From: Oscillospiraceae bacterium
GTDB lineage: Bacteria > Bacillota > Clostridia > Oscillospirales > Oscillospiraceae
Direction of reading: 5' to 3'
Length of the DNA: 64,000 nt
Assembly: GCA_017469115.1 (NCBI GenBank)
Contig: JAFUGY010000014.1
Coordinates: forward strand, 1 to 64,000
The position numbers were made by a program, and so were the translations under genes. The stretch's first letter is position 1, and each line of letters opens with the position of its first letter. Shown piece by piece: positions 41,706-51,546 of this stretch. Under the pieces are notes generated by a model that saw nothing but the letters and a program-made list of their open reading frames with translations, was not told the origin of the DNA and ran no database searches.

Positions 41706-43205
41706 TCAGCCCTCTCTTTCCTTCGGCATGGCAGCCGTCAGGATTTCTTCCTGCGTCAGTCCTTTTGCCTGAAACTCTTTCGTGATATGCCCCTCACTCA
41801 TAACATAAATCCGGTCGGACATATTCATCACTTCAGGCATTTCTGAGGAAATCATCAGGATCCCCATCCCCTGGGATGCAAGATCACTCATCAACTGATA
41901 AATCTGTGCTTTGGATCCTACGTCAACGCCCTTTGTCGGTTCATCCAGAACAATAATTTTGGTGTTTGCCGCCAGCTGCTTTCCTACGACAACTTTCTGC
42001 TGATTCCCGCCGGAAAGCGCTCCGGAATGTGTTTCAACCGACGGTGCCTTGATGGCAAGCAATTCCTTCATCTTGTTGGAAAGATCATATTCCTTCTTTC
42101 CGGACAGGAAAATCCCATTGGTGCATTCATCAATAACCGGCAGGGATGTATTATGGTTGATGGACCAGCGTAAATGCAACCCCTGTTTCTGACGGTCTTC
42201 CGGCAAAAGCCCGAAATTCATGTCCATCATCATGCGCGGTGACCGGTTGTGCGGAACCTGTTTCCCGTTAATATAGACCTCTCCGGAATCTGCTTTTGTT
42301 ATTCCGAAGATTGCCTCCACAACCTCTGTCCGTCCGGCTCCGACCAGCCCCGTGAGCCCAACAATCTCTCCGGCATGCAGGTTAAAGCTCACATCACGGA
42401 AGTAGCCCGTCCTGGAAAGATTTTCAACTCTCAGCAGTTCGTCCCCGATTTGTGTCTCTTTCTTGGGGAAGAAATCGCCGATTTCATGCCCGACCATGTG
42501 TTTCACGAGCATTTTTTCATCGCATTCCTCTATATTCCAGGTTCCGATGTAGTGTGCATCGCGGAATACCGTTGCTCTGTCTGCCAAACCGAAAATATCT
42601 TCAAACCGGTGAGAAATCAGAATAATCGCAACGCCTTCGTCGCGCAGCTTCCTTGCAATGCTGTACAGCTCTTCACTTTCACGTTTCGACAGTGCAGCTG
42701 TCGGCTCATCCATAATCAGGATGCGTGCATTTTGAGAAAGGGCTTTTGCAATTTCAACCAACTGCTGCTGTGCAACGGAAAGGGAACCGACCGACGCTGT
42801 CGCCGGGAAGTTTGCTCCCACGCTGTCCAAAAGTTTCTGTGCTTCTCTGTTTGCCTTTGACCAGCTGATGAAAGGTCCTACCATAAATTCATGTCCGATA
42901 AAAATATTTTCGGCAGCAGAGAGATCGGGATAGGATGCCGCATGTTGATAAATAGCCGCAATGCCGTGCTTTTGTGCAATAAGGGGATCCGACATGACGA
43001 TTTTCTCTCCGTCAAGGATAATTTCTCCCCCGTCCGGCTGGTGCACTCCTGTCAGCGTCTTGATAAAGGTGGATTTGCCCGCTCCGTTTTCCCCGACAAT
43101 GGCATGAATTTCTCCCTTTTTCAGGTTAAAACTCACATCATCCAGTGCTTTCACACCCGGAAAAATCTTGGTGATATGATTCATTTCCAGCAGATATTCC
43201 GCCAT
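41706..43205 (-). CDS. Sugar ABC transporter ATPase with two ATP-binding domains, RhaT/RbsA-like
   Basis: Energises the importer; 499 residues with tandem ABC domains. First domain: Walker A GENGAGKST, relaxed signature LSVAQQQLVEIAK, Walker B ILIMDEPTAAL. Second domain: Walker A position GLVGAGRTE (degenerate, as in the RbsA family), signature LSGGNQQKVVVGK, Walker B IIVLDEPTKGVD. The start is ATG at 43205, six bases after GGAGGG; longer starts lack a site. First gene of the operon. Rhamnose or another deoxysugar is a reasonable guess given the FucO-like enzyme and rhamnogalacturonan genes nearby. Confidence 0.87.
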   Translation of the reverse strand: MAEYLLEMNHITKIFPGVKALDDVSFNLKKGEIHAIVGENGAGKSTFIKTLTGVHQPDGGEIILDGEKIVMSDPLIAQKHGIAAIYQHAASYPDLSAAENIFIGHEFMVGPFISWSKANREAQKLLDSVGANFPATASVGSLSVAQQQLVEIAKALSQNARILIMDEPTAALSKRESEELYSIARKLRDEGVAIILISHRFEDIFGLADRATVFRDAHYIGTWNIEECDEKMLVKHMVGHEIGDFFPKKETQIGDELLRVENLSRTGYFRDVSFNLHAGEIVGLTGLVGAGRTEVVEAIFGITKADSGEVYINGKQVPHNRSPRMMMDMNFGLLPEDRQKQGLHLRWSINHNTSLPVIDECTNGIFLSGKKEYDLSNKMKELLAIKAPSVETHSGALSGGNQQKVVVGKQLAANTKIIVLDEPTKGVDVGSKAQIYQLMSDLASQGMGILMISSEMPEVMNMSDRIYVMSEGHITKEFQAKGLTQEEILTAAMPKEREG

Positions 43206-43354
43206 TTGCATCCCTCCCGCGAGTCTGTTTCTCCGTTTACCACCGGAATGTATATCGTTTTTTATGATAATAATGCAATTTTCTAATCTTGTCAATAACG
43301 CATTAACATTTGTGCTTTTTGCACAAATATAATGTGCCATTTTTGTTTAAAATG

Positions 43355-43395
43355 AACAATGGCAGACTTGCATCTCTGCAGCATCTGCCATTGTT
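43355..43395. terminator. Hairpin between the flippase-like gene and the sugar importer operon
   Basis: Perfect 12-base arms AACAATGGCAGA (43355-43366) and TCTGCCATTGTT (43384-43395), loop of 17. It follows the stop of the flippase-like gene and precedes the importer operon. Confidence 0.6.
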
Positions 43396-43424
43396 GTTAT
43401 TAGCTTTATATATCCGGTTTTCCA

Positions 43425-44495
43425 TTAAACATCGTTTTCAGCGGAAGCTTTTCTCTTCGTGCGGCTCTCTTCAAATACTTCCATCTGTCTTCTGAGGAAA
43501 AGCAGTCCGATCAACAGAAGAGAATAATAGCAAATCAGTCTCCACAGCAGCATTGCCCAGAAGGTTCCGGAAGAGCCTACCTCCGAGAAAACCAGGTAAA
43601 ATGCGCCTTCCGAAACGCCCGAATTTCCGGGCGTAGGGATCAGTGTCACAGCAGCATAAATATATACTGTCATGCAGAAAATCCGCAAATAATCTGCAGG
43701 GCATCCCAGTGCCTTCAGGACAAAAAACGGGATGCTGCAAAGAGCCGCTCTGCATATAAGCGAAAGTACCATCAATCCGATGAGCAAGCCTGCTTTCCCG
43801 GCGATCAGCTGAAATCCGTCCTGATACTGTGTCAGTGTGCCGATCACGGTCTCCAGTGTTTTTTCATAATCTTTCACAAGGTGAATCTTTTCGCCGAGTT
43901 TTAAAAGCCTGGCCAATAGTGCTTTGATCGCTCCTGGATGCAGGGAAAAAGCAATCTCCACCGTCGGCGGAATTGCGCAGAAAAACAGTCCTGCATATGC
44001 CGTATATCGAATCGCCTCCGGTTCAACTTTTCTTTGGCAGGCGAAAACGATCAGCGCAAGAACAACAGCCGCAAGTTGCCGTGTGATGAACCCGGACGCC
44101 GGGATTACTGCAGATTCTCTTGCGGAGTATCCCCGCAGATGCAGCCAATAGATTTGAAACGGCTGCCCTCCGCCGCCGGTCGGTGTGATGGAATCGTAGT
44201 ATTTTCCCAGCGCAACGGTCTCAAATGCCGTTCGGAAGGTCATCTTCTCCCCGAGGCTCTGTGCCGTCAGCAAAAGTTTTGCCGTTTCCGTCAGGAAAAT
44301 CACGGCGAGGCAAAGGAAAGCCGCAAAGAGAAAGGCAATGCCGTGCTCTCCCAGAGAAAAATCCGTCGTCCTTGCATTGACATGAAATTCCCTGTAAGCC
44401 GTCCATGCGATAATGCCGACGTTGAGCGCCACAAACAGGATGCTCCACAGCACCCGGTGTCCCTGCCTGTTTCCCTGCCGTTCTTTTCTCTCCAT
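43425..44495 (-). CDS. Flippase-like membrane protein (LPG synthase transmembrane domain, UPF0104)
   Basis: Integral membrane protein of 356 residues with about eight helices. GGGGQPFQIYWLHLRGYSARESA (shortened) and PTPGNSGVSEGAFYLVFSEVG are the two conserved regions of the MprF N-terminal/AglD flippase-like family. It lacks the cytoplasmic lysyltransferase domain of MprF. Possible roles are lipid flipping or polysaccharide-lipid handling. Monocistronic between two unrelated operons. Confidence 0.85.
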   Translation of the reverse strand: MERKERQGNRQGHRVLWSILFVALNVGIIAWTAYREFHVNARTTDFSLGEHGIAFLFAAFLCLAVIFLTETAKLLLTAQSLGEKMTFRTAFETVALGKYYDSITPTGGGGQPFQIYWLHLRGYSARESAVIPASGFITRQLAAVVLALIVFACQRKVEPEAIRYTAYAGLFFCAIPPTVEIAFSLHPGAIKALLARLLKLGEKIHLVKDYEKTLETVIGTLTQYQDGFQLIAGKAGLLIGLMVLSLICRAALCSIPFFVLKALGCPADYLRIFCMTVYIYAAVTLIPTPGNSGVSEGAFYLVFSEVGSSGTFWAMLLWRLICYYSLLLIGLLFLRRQMEVFEESRTKRKASAENDV

Positions 44496-44570
44496 CTCCT
44501 GCTTTCCTTAAAAACGAATGATCAATGAAACTGCTCACGGAACTTTTTAAACTCGAGAAAAATTACGGTA

Positions 44571-44611
44571 ATCGAGGTTAAATGTCATCCCGCAAGCAGT
44601 TTGCCGTGCAC
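44571..44611 (+). repeat. Copy 1 of a 41-base repeat at the border of the pectin locus
   Basis: Begins ATCGAGGTTAA, contains TCCCGC and AGCAG and ends TGCAC. About 33 of 41 bases match copy 2 at 61763-61803, in the same orientation. A CTCG about 20 bases upstream is also shared. Lies between the uxaA 3' end and the flippase-like gene start. Confidence 0.65.
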
Positions 44612-44645
44612 ATATAATAATAGTAAATTGGAAATTGTGAATGAT

Positions 44646-46124
44646 TTACAGCGTTACTCCATCCTTGAAAATGGCAATTTCCCGCGCCTGATGCAGCTCA
44701 TTTTTCGTCTGCCTTCCGCTCGCTGTTTCCAGCACAAAGTCCAGCAGTCGTTCCCCTGCGTCGTCGAGGGGCTCTCCCTCTGCAACGCTTCCTGCATTAA
44801 AATCGATCCAGTTGGCCTTTTTCTGATAGAGTGCCGTATTCGTTGCAATTTTTACTGTCGGCACCGGTGCGCCGAAGGGTGTTCCGCGCCCGGTCGTAAA
44901 GAGAATCATATGGGCTCCTGCCGCAGTGAGATCCGTTGCCGAAACCAGGTCATTGCCCGGTCCGGAGAGCAGATTAAGCCCACGCTTTACCACAGGTTCC
45001 GCATATTCCAATACGTCAACAATCTGTGCGCTTCCGCCTTTTTGCACGCATCCGCAAGACTTGTCTTCCAGTGTTGTAATTCCGCCCGCCTTATTTCCGG
45101 GGCTTGGATTTTCATACACAACCTGTCCGTGGCTTACAAAATACTCCTTAAACCGGTTCACCATGGCAACCGCCTTGTCAAACACAGCCCGGTCTTCACA
45201 GCGTGAAAACAGGATATTTTCTGCTCCGAACATTTCCGGCACTTCGGTGAGGACCGTCGAACCGCCCATTGCCGTCAGTCTGTCCGAAAACCTTCCGACC
45301 GTCGGGTTCGCCGTAATGCCGGACAATCCGTCCGACCCTCCGCATTTCATGCCGATCACGAGCTCGGATGCCGGCACTTCTTCCCTCCGGAAGGTCCCTG
45401 CATAGTCCGCAAGCTCCCGCAACAGTTTGCTGCCGGCCTCAATCTCATCTTCCACCTGCTGGCAGACAAGGAATTTTACCCTTTTGTCATCCCATTCTCC
45501 CAGCTCTGCTTTGAACTGTTCCTGTGTCAGGTTTTCACACCCGAGGCTCAGCACCAGCACACCGCCGGCATTCGGATGGCGTACCAAAGCCGCCAGAAGT
45601 TTTCTGGTCTGGGCATGGTCGTCCCCCATCTGGCTGCATCCGTAAGGATGGGCAAAGGTATAAAGCCCGTCGATGCTGCCTTTTACAAGATCCTGATTCT
45701 CCCGCACAAGCGCTGCTGCAACGTTGTTCACGCAGCCGACTGTGGGGATAATCCACAGTTCGTTTCGTACGGCTGCACGCCCGTCTTCTCGCCGATACCC
45801 CAGAAAGGTGCGCTCCCTGACCGGGGGAAGATGGTATTCCTTGTGGCAGTAGGAGTACTCGGCCGTTTCGCTCAATCCGGTGCGCACGTTGTGTACATGC
45901 ACCCATGCTCCCGGCAAAATCTCTTCCTTTGCAATCCCGATGGGGTTTCCGTACTTGATCACCGGATCCCCGGCAGCAATTTTCCTGAGTGCCACTTTGT
46001 GCCCCCGGGCGATATTCTCCCTTACCGTCAGATCCGAATCGGCAATCCGAACCGTTTCTCCTCCGAAGAGATCCTCCAGTGCCACTGCCACATTGTCATC
46101 GGCATGGATTTTTATCAGCCTCAT
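44646..46124 (-). CDS. uxaA: Altronate dehydratase
   Basis: Converts D-altronate to 2-keto-3-deoxygluconate in galacturonate breakdown. The 492-residue protein has an N-terminal SAF domain (about 1-95), then the catalytic UxaA region with THRFGCSQ-like segment HPYGCSQMGDDHAQT, LGCENL, MKCGGSDGLSGITANP and GRGTPFG. ATG at 46124 overlaps the uxaB stop (ATGA); a GTG at 46133 is less likely. Last gene of the pectin operon. The stop lies 35 bases past repeat copy 1. Confidence 0.94.
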   Translation of the reverse strand: MRLIKIHADDNVAVALEDLFGGETVRIADSDLTVRENIARGHKVALRKIAAGDPVIKYGNPIGIAKEEILPGAWVHVHNVRTGLSETAEYSYCHKEYHLPPVRERTFLGYRREDGRAAVRNELWIIPTVGCVNNVAAALVRENQDLVKGSIDGLYTFAHPYGCSQMGDDHAQTRKLLAALVRHPNAGGVLVLSLGCENLTQEQFKAELGEWDDKRVKFLVCQQVEDEIEAGSKLLRELADYAGTFRREEVPASELVIGMKCGGSDGLSGITANPTVGRFSDRLTAMGGSTVLTEVPEMFGAENILFSRCEDRAVFDKAVAMVNRFKEYFVSHGQVVYENPSPGNKAGGITTLEDKSCGCVQKGGSAQIVDVLEYAEPVVKRGLNLLSGPGNDLVSATDLTAAGAHMILFTTGRGTPFGAPVPTVKIATNTALYQKKANWIDFNAGSVAEGEPLDDAGERLLDFVLETASGRQTKNELHQAREIAIFKDGVTL

Positions 46125-47575
46125 GCAAGGCACTCCCGCATTGCTTCATACATGCCCGCTTCTTCGATCCGCTTGAGATCGTTTGCAACAGCCTCTTCAA
46201 ACCCGGCAAGTTTAGCCAGTTCTCCGTCCCACATCTTCTCATTGTTTACAACAGCGTGGGCAAGTTCGTCACAGGTGTCCTTCTTGTGTGCATCGAAGAA
46301 CTCCAGCACCCATGGATCATCCCGTACGGGATAAGGCTCTCCGTTGCGCTCTCCCTGATGATAGAAAGCAATGAATGCCGCGAAGGAGAAGGTCAGGCAA
46401 CGCGGTAATACGCCTTTTCTTTTTACATATTCCGTCAGGCTCGGCATCACGCGTGCTTTCCACTTCGAGGCAGAGTTCAAAGAAATATCCAGCAGCTGAT
46501 GGTCAATATAAGGGTTATCAAAACGGTCAATCACGGATGCCGCAAAAGAACTGAGCTCTTCTTTCGGCAGATCCAGGGTCGGGATAATTTCTTCAAACAT
46601 GGCCTTGTTGAGATAGGCTCGGATGTTCTCATCCTGCATGCAGTCACGCACAATGTTCTTCCCCGCGAGATAAGCACCCAATACCATCGAAGTATGCGCG
46701 CCGTTGAGAATCCGCACCTTGCGCTGCTTATACGGTGTCACATCATCCACTACCTGAATCGGCAGCCCTGCCTTTTCAAACGGCAGTTCCTCTTTGATGC
46801 TCTGCGGCCCTTCGATGACCCATGCGGCAAACAGTTCTCCGGTGTCGATCAGCTGGTCCTCATATCCGAGCTTTTCGCAAATTGCCGGCGCATCGCCCTT
46901 CGGCGAACCGGTCACGATGCGGTCCACCAGCGTTGAGCAGAAGATATTCTCCTCTTTCACCCAGTTCCGGAACTCTTCTTCCATCTCCCACAGCCGGATA
47001 TACTCATTGACGCAGCGCTTCAGCTCATCCCCGTTGTGGTCAATGAGCTCACAGGAGAGAATGATAAAACCTTTTCCGCCTTTTTTCCAGCGCTCATGCA
47101 GCAAAAGGGTCAGCTTTGCCGGGAAGCTGGAAGGCGGTGTGTCGGTTGCTTTGCAAGCCGCATCAAATACAATGCCTGCCTCCGTCGTATTGGAAACGAG
47201 AAAACGCAGCTCTTTGTTCTCCATGCAGGCCAGCATCTTGTCCCAGTCACGTTTCGGGTCGAGGCAGCGGGATACGCAGGAGATCACTCTGGTCAGTTCC
47301 TTCGGTTCCCCGTTCTCTCTGCCGCGTAGGATCAGGGTGTAAAGCCCGTCCTGTTCACCGAAGCGGTCTGCAGCTTCCGGATGTCCGCCGCGCGGCTGTG
47401 CCAGCACAACCTTTGCATCAAACCCCGCTTCCTCATTCATCCGGTCAATGAAGTTTTCCACAAATGCCCGCAGAAAATTACCTTCTCCGAATTGAAGCAC
47501 ACGTTCCGGAGCTTCCTTCAAAAGATATCCTTCATAGCCTCTGGCTTCCAGTGTTGCAAATTGAAGTCTTTCCAT
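46121..47575 (-). CDS. uxaB: Tagaturonate reductase
   Basis: NADH-dependent reduction of D-tagaturonate to D-altronate. The 484-residue protein is of the polyol/mannitol dehydrogenase-like family: VLQFGEGNFLRAFVENFIDRMN-type N-terminus (nucleotide site), LVSNTTEAGI, and the catalytic region KVRILNGAHTSMVLGAYLAG. In the same operon as UxaA, so galacturonate is processed to 2-keto-3-deoxygluconate; uronate isomerase UxaC is not in the window. Confidence 0.92.
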   Translation of the reverse strand: MERLQFATLEARGYEGYLLKEAPERVLQFGEGNFLRAFVENFIDRMNEEAGFDAKVVLAQPRGGHPEAADRFGEQDGLYTLILRGRENGEPKELTRVISCVSRCLDPKRDWDKMLACMENKELRFLVSNTTEAGIVFDAACKATDTPPSSFPAKLTLLLHERWKKGGKGFIILSCELIDHNGDELKRCVNEYIRLWEMEEEFRNWVKEENIFCSTLVDRIVTGSPKGDAPAICEKLGYEDQLIDTGELFAAWVIEGPQSIKEELPFEKAGLPIQVVDDVTPYKQRKVRILNGAHTSMVLGAYLAGKNIVRDCMQDENIRAYLNKAMFEEIIPTLDLPKEELSSFAASVIDRFDNPYIDHQLLDISLNSASKWKARVMPSLTEYVKRKGVLPRCLTFSFAAFIAFYHQGERNGEPYPVRDDPWVLEFFDAHKKDTCDELAHAVVNNEKMWDGELAKLAGFEEAVANDLKRIEEAGMYEAMRECLA

Positions 47576-47595
47576 TTGCCTGTTCCTCTGTTTTC

Positions 47596-48396
47596 TTACG
47601 GCTGCTTGCCGATATAAGCGAGAATTCCGCCGTCAACATAGAGAATATGTCCGTTGACGAAGTTGGAAGCATCCGATGCCAGGAACACTGCCGGTCCCAT
47701 CAGGTCTTCCGGAGTTCCCCAACGCGCTGCCGGGGTCTTTGCAACGATAAACTGATCAAACGGGTGTCTGCTGCCGTCCGGCTGCCGTTCACGCAGCGGT
47801 GCCGTTTGCGGGGTTGCAATATAGCCCGGTCCGATGCCGTTGCACTGAATGTTGGCCTCGCCGTACTCTGAGCAGATGTTGCGCGTGAGCATCTTCAATC
47901 CGCCCTTTGCTGCGGCATAAGCCGAAACCGTTTCCCGTCCGAGCTCGCTCATCATGGAGCAGATGTTGATAATCTTTCCGTGCCCTTTTTCGATCATTCC
48001 GGGGATGACCGCTTTGGAAACGATAAAGGGAGCATTCAGATCAATATCAATGACCTGCCGGAAGTCCTCTGCGCTCATTTCTAACATCGGAATACGTTTG
48101 ATGATACCGGCATTGTTCACAAGAATATCAATAACGCCGACTTCTTCACGAATCTTTGCCACCATCTCTTTGACTTCTTCTTCATTCGTCACATCGCAGT
48201 AATATCCGTGAGCATCAATACCCTTATCTGCATACGCCTTCAGTGCAGCTTCCATATGCTTCTCACCGCGGCAGTTGAAGCAGATTTTTGCTCCTGCTGC
48301 TGCAAATGCTTCCGCGATGGCAAAACCGATGCCGTATGCAGCACCTGTAATAAGTGCTACCTTACCTTCGAGAGAAAAGTTCTTCAAAATATCCAT
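47596..48396 (-). CDS. kduD: KduD-type SDR (2-deoxy-D-gluconate 3-dehydrogenase / gluconate 5-dehydrogenase)
   Basis: NAD-dependent SDR of 266 residues reducing 3-deoxy-D-glycero-2,5-hexodiulosonate to 2-keto-3-deoxygluconate. Rossmann motif TGAAYGIGFAIAEAF, NNAG, catalytic Ser in ICSMMSE, YAAAKGG. Sequence alone cannot separate KduD from gluconate 5-dehydrogenase, but the gene stands directly after kduI, which settles the likely role. Confidence 0.85.
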   Translation of the reverse strand: MDILKNFSLEGKVALITGAAYGIGFAIAEAFAAAGAKICFNCRGEKHMEAALKAYADKGIDAHGYYCDVTNEEEVKEMVAKIREEVGVIDILVNNAGIIKRIPMLEMSAEDFRQVIDIDLNAPFIVSKAVIPGMIEKGHGKIINICSMMSELGRETVSAYAAAKGGLKMLTRNICSEYGEANIQCNGIGPGYIATPQTAPLRERQPDGSRHPFDQFIVAKTPAARWGTPEDLMGPAVFLASDASNFVNGHILYVDGGILAYIGKQP

Positions 48397-48413
48397 TGTT
48401 CTGTTCCTCCTAT

Positions 48414-49256
48414 TTATTTCAGTTCCGTAATGGGGATGGTGTCCATGTCATCAAATTCCTGGTTTTCGCCGCCCATTGCCCAGATAAAGGTGTAGTTGCT
48501 TGTGCCTGCTCCTGCATGGATCGACCAGGACGGGGAAATCACAGCCTGCTCATTTTTCATCACAATATGCCTTGTTTCCTGTCCCTGGCCCATCATATGG
48601 AAGACAACCTGATCCTCAGGCACTTCGAAATACATGTATACTTCCATGCGTCTTTCATGCGTGTGAGCCGGCATCGTGTTCCATACGCTTCCGCTCTCCA
48701 GCACGGTCATACCCATCGAAAGCTGGCAGGTCGGCAGAACGGCAGGATGGATAAACTGGTTGATGACACGCTTGTTCGAAGTAGCTGCGTCTCCGCAGGG
48801 TTTTTTATTGGCATCCGCCAGTTTCAGCAGGCGTGTCTCATAGCTGCGGTGAGCCGGAGCAGATACCATATAGAATTTTGCGGGTTTCTCCGCATTCTCG
48901 CTTTCAAACAGCACACTCTTTGCGCCCATTGTGATATAAAGGCAATCCTTATAGCCGAGTTCGTAGGTGGTTCCGTCAACCAGGATTCTTCCTGCTCCGC
49001 CGATGTTGAAAATGCCGATTTCCCGGCGTTCCAGAAAATATTTTGTCCCGAAGTTGGCCCATACGTCGATTCCCTTGTCAATCGAAACAGTTTCTTTCAC
49101 AGGCATGCAGCCCATCGTCACCATGCGATCAACGTGGCTGTATACAGCTGTCACGCTGTCTTCCTGATACAGATTCTCAATCAGGAATTCGTTCCTCAGT
49201 TCCTCTGTTGTATAGCGTTTTACATCTCTCGGATTTGCAGCATAGCGGATATCCAT
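48414..49256 (-). CDS. kduI: 5-dehydro-4-deoxy-D-glucuronate (DKI) isomerase
   Basis: Isomerises 5-keto-4-deoxyuronate, the open form of unsaturated galacturonate, to 3-deoxy-D-glycero-2,5-hexodiulosonate. The 280-residue cupin has the metal motif PAHTHERRMEVYMYF and IHAGAGTSNYTFIWAMGGEN. ATG at 49256 follows AGGAGGAAG; the longer open frame lacks a start signal. Its presence means unsaturated uronates from lyase or GH105 action reach the cytoplasm. Confidence 0.95.
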   Translation of the reverse strand: MDIRYAANPRDVKRYTTEELRNEFLIENLYQEDSVTAVYSHVDRMVTMGCMPVKETVSIDKGIDVWANFGTKYFLERREIGIFNIGGAGRILVDGTTYELGYKDCLYITMGAKSVLFESENAEKPAKFYMVSAPAHRSYETRLLKLADANKKPCGDAATSNKRVINQFIHPAVLPTCQLSMGMTVLESGSVWNTMPAHTHERRMEVYMYFEVPEDQVVFHMMGQGQETRHIVMKNEQAVISPSWSIHAGAGTSNYTFIWAMGGENQEFDDMDTIPITELK

Positions 49257-49272
49257 TCCGTCTTCCTCCTTT

Positions 49273-50352
49273 TTATTCGATAACCTTCTCTGTCTCACCG
49301 TCAAAGAGATATACATTCTGATACGGGATAGAGAAAGTGATCTTACTGTCAAGTTCCGGTGTATCGTGCGGATCCACCTTTAAAATAGCCTGTTTGTCAT
49401 CCATACGGATATATACGTTCGTGTTATCACCCAGCATTTCGGTCAATTCAACATCTGCTGTCAGCGTATAGGCATCAGCCTGTTCTCCCAGTACAATAGC
49501 CTCCGGTCGGAAGCCGAATACCAGCTCTTTTCCTTCATAGGCTTTTGCTTTCTCACCGAGTTTCTTTCCGATGTCCAGCTCGGCAGGGCCGAATGCCATT
49601 TTTCCGTTCTTCACGCTGCTTCTCACGAAGTTCATCGGCGGTTCTCCGATGAATCCGGCTACAAACACATTGACCGGGTTAAAGTAAAGTTCATAAGGGG
49701 TTCCGATCTGCTGGACGTATCCGTCTTTCATAACCACAATCCGGTCTGCCATGGTCATGGCTTCCGTCTGGTCATGGGTGACGTAAATGGTTGTTGCGCC
49801 TGTTTCCCGATGAATCTGCGTAATTTCCGAACGCATCGTCACGCGCTGCTTCGCATCCAGATTGCTCAGCGGTTCATCCATCAGGAAGATCCCGACTTTC
49901 CGGATAATAGCCCGTCCGACCGCAACACGCTGCCGCTGTCCGCCGGAGAGTGCCCGGGGCAGCCGATCCAGATAGTCTGTCAGGCCGAGAACTTTCGCCG
50001 TTCTCTTTACCTTTTCTTCAATCACATCCTCATCCACGCCCTGAAGGGTCAGGCCGTAAGCAAGGTTGTCAAACACCGTCATCTGCGGATACAGCGCATA
50101 GCTCTGGAAGACCATCGCCACCTCGCGCTCACGCGGCCCCATTTCGTTGGCTCGCTTTCCGTTGATGAGGAAATCGCCTTTGCTGATGTCTTCCAGCCCG
50201 GCAATCATGCGCAAAGTCGTGCTTTTCCCGCATCCTGACGGCCCGACAAACACAATAAACTCGCCCTTTTCAATTTCCAGATTAAAATCGTGTACTGCGT
50301 GATAACCGTTCGGATAGATTTTGTTGATATCTTTTAAAGTGATATACGCCAT
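49273..50352 (-). CDS. MsmX/UgpC-type sugar ABC ATPase (second in operon)
   Basis: ATPase of 359 residues for CUT1-class sugar importers. Walker A GPSGCGKST, Q-loop FQSYALYPQMTV, signature LSGGQRQRVAVGRA, Walker B IFLMDEPLSNLDA, switch His in VTHDQTEA, then a C-terminal TOBE/regulatory domain (about 235-359). It is one of two such ATPases in the operon; the other is at 54376. Whether they serve one importer as a heterodimer or different ones is unknown. Confidence 0.92.
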   Translation of the reverse strand: MAYITLKDINKIYPNGYHAVHDFNLEIEKGEFIVFVGPSGCGKSTTLRMIAGLEDISKGDFLINGKRANEMGPREREVAMVFQSYALYPQMTVFDNLAYGLTLQGVDEDVIEEKVKRTAKVLGLTDYLDRLPRALSGGQRQRVAVGRAIIRKVGIFLMDEPLSNLDAKQRVTMRSEITQIHRETGATTIYVTHDQTEAMTMADRIVVMKDGYVQQIGTPYELYFNPVNVFVAGFIGEPPMNFVRSSVKNGKMAFGPAELDIGKKLGEKAKAYEGKELVFGFRPEAIVLGEQADAYTLTADVELTEMLGDNTNVYIRMDDKQAILKVDPHDTPELDSKITFSIPYQNVYLFDGETEKVIE

Positions 50353-50403
50353 AGGAATACCCCCTTTGAAAGTTCCTGTTCCATTCTCGCTGTTTCGGTT
50401 TGT

Positions 50404-51546
50404 TTAACCGATGAATTCCGGAATCCTCCGGATCTCTGTATATGCCAGCAGAAAAGGTGCCACACCTTTTGCGTCATTTTCTACAATTGGTTCCGATATA
50501 TAATATTCGTAAGATCCGTCTCTCCGTTTATTGTCTGCAGGACCGAGCCCGGCAACGAGACAGATTCCGCCCAGATTCAAATTCCCGTCGGTAAAGGAGA
50601 GATAGCGCTCTGCTACGCCGAAAAATGTCTTTTTTCCGTTCTCTGCAAAGTGTTTGTCCAAAGCCCCGAGTCGCGCGCCTTTCAGCATGGCATAGGCAAT
50701 CATACAGCTTCCGCTTGTTTCCAGGTAATTGCCTTCTCTTCCTCCCTGATCCGGAACCTGCCAGTACATCCCGGTCTCTTCCTCTTCATACCGTTCAATC
50801 CCGGTCATCAGCTCCGTCAGCAATGTTCCGATCTGTTTCCGGTCCTGTCCTTCCGGCAGGATTTCAAACAGATCTGCAAGTGCTACCGCAAACCATCCGA
50901 TCGATCGAAGCCAGAAGTTTTTGGAGCATCCGGTGATCGGATCTGCCCAGAAAATGCTGTGCGTTGCATCGTATCCGTGGTAGTAAAGCCCTTTCTCTTC
51001 ATCAAACATCCGGTTTCTTACCGTCATGATCTGCCGGACAATATCCGTATAGTCAGCGCTTCCGAATTCTTTTTCATAGAATACTCTGAAAGGCTGCGCC
51101 ATGTAAATACCATCCAGCCAGACCTGATTGGGATAAATCGCCTTATGCCAGAAGTTTCCTTCCTCTGTCCTCGGCTGTCGTGTAAGCTGCCCCTGCAGTT
51201 TCTCGGCGGCAAGCCGATATTTCTCTTTCCCGGTTTTCCGATACAGCGGGAAAAGGACTCTCCCTTCGTTGATGTCATCCAGATTATATTTTTCTTCGTG
51301 ATAACCGCGAATCGTTCCGTCCTCTTCAATAAAGGAATCAATAAAACTCTCCGCAAAGGTATCATACTCTTTCTCGCCGGTTATCTCCGCCATGGAAAGA
51401 ATCGCTGTGATCATGCAGCCGTCAATATAGTTCCATCCCATCGATTTTCCCTTGCGGATGCTCTCGATGTTCCAAATCGTCATCTCCGGAGTCGATTCCC
51501 GGATCAGTCGCCGGAGATAGGCGTCAATCTGAGAAAAAAGAGTCAT
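50404..51546 (-). CDS. Unsaturated rhamnogalacturonyl/glucuronyl hydrolase, GH105
   Basis: Removes the unsaturated uronic residue from pectin-lyase oligomers, by hydration of the double bond. The 380-residue alpha/alpha-barrel has WLDGIYMAQPF with the catalytic Asp region, YYHGYDATHSIFWADP and SKNFWLRSIGWFAVALAD, all typical of YteR/YesR. No signal peptide, so cytoplasmic. Start overlaps the GH28 stop by four bases. Its product, 5-keto-4-deoxyuronate, is the KduI substrate encoded two genes on. Confidence 0.9.
   Translation of the reverse strand: MTLFSQIDAYLRRLIRESTPEMTIWNIESIRKGKSMGWNYIDGCMITAILSMAEITGEKEYDTFAESFIDSFIEEDGTIRGYHEEKYNLDDINEGRVLFPLYRKTGKEKYRLAAEKLQGQLTRQPRTEEGNFWHKAIYPNQVWLDGIYMAQPFRVFYEKEFGSADYTDIVRQIMTVRNRMFDEEKGLYYHGYDATHSIFWADPITGCSKNFWLRSIGWFAVALADLFEILPEGQDRKQIGTLLTELMTGIERYEEEETGMYWQVPDQGGREGNYLETSGSCMIAYAMLKGARLGALDKHFAENGKKTFFGVAERYLSFTDGNLNLGGICLVAGLGPADNKRRDGSYEYYISEPIVENDAKGVAPFLLAYTEIRRIPEFIG

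Noticed and set aside
43341..43424. Small protein-coding gene between the sugar ATPase and the flippase-like gene
   Set aside because: The segment is explained by a 12-base-arm hairpin; no start with a ribosome binding site is present.
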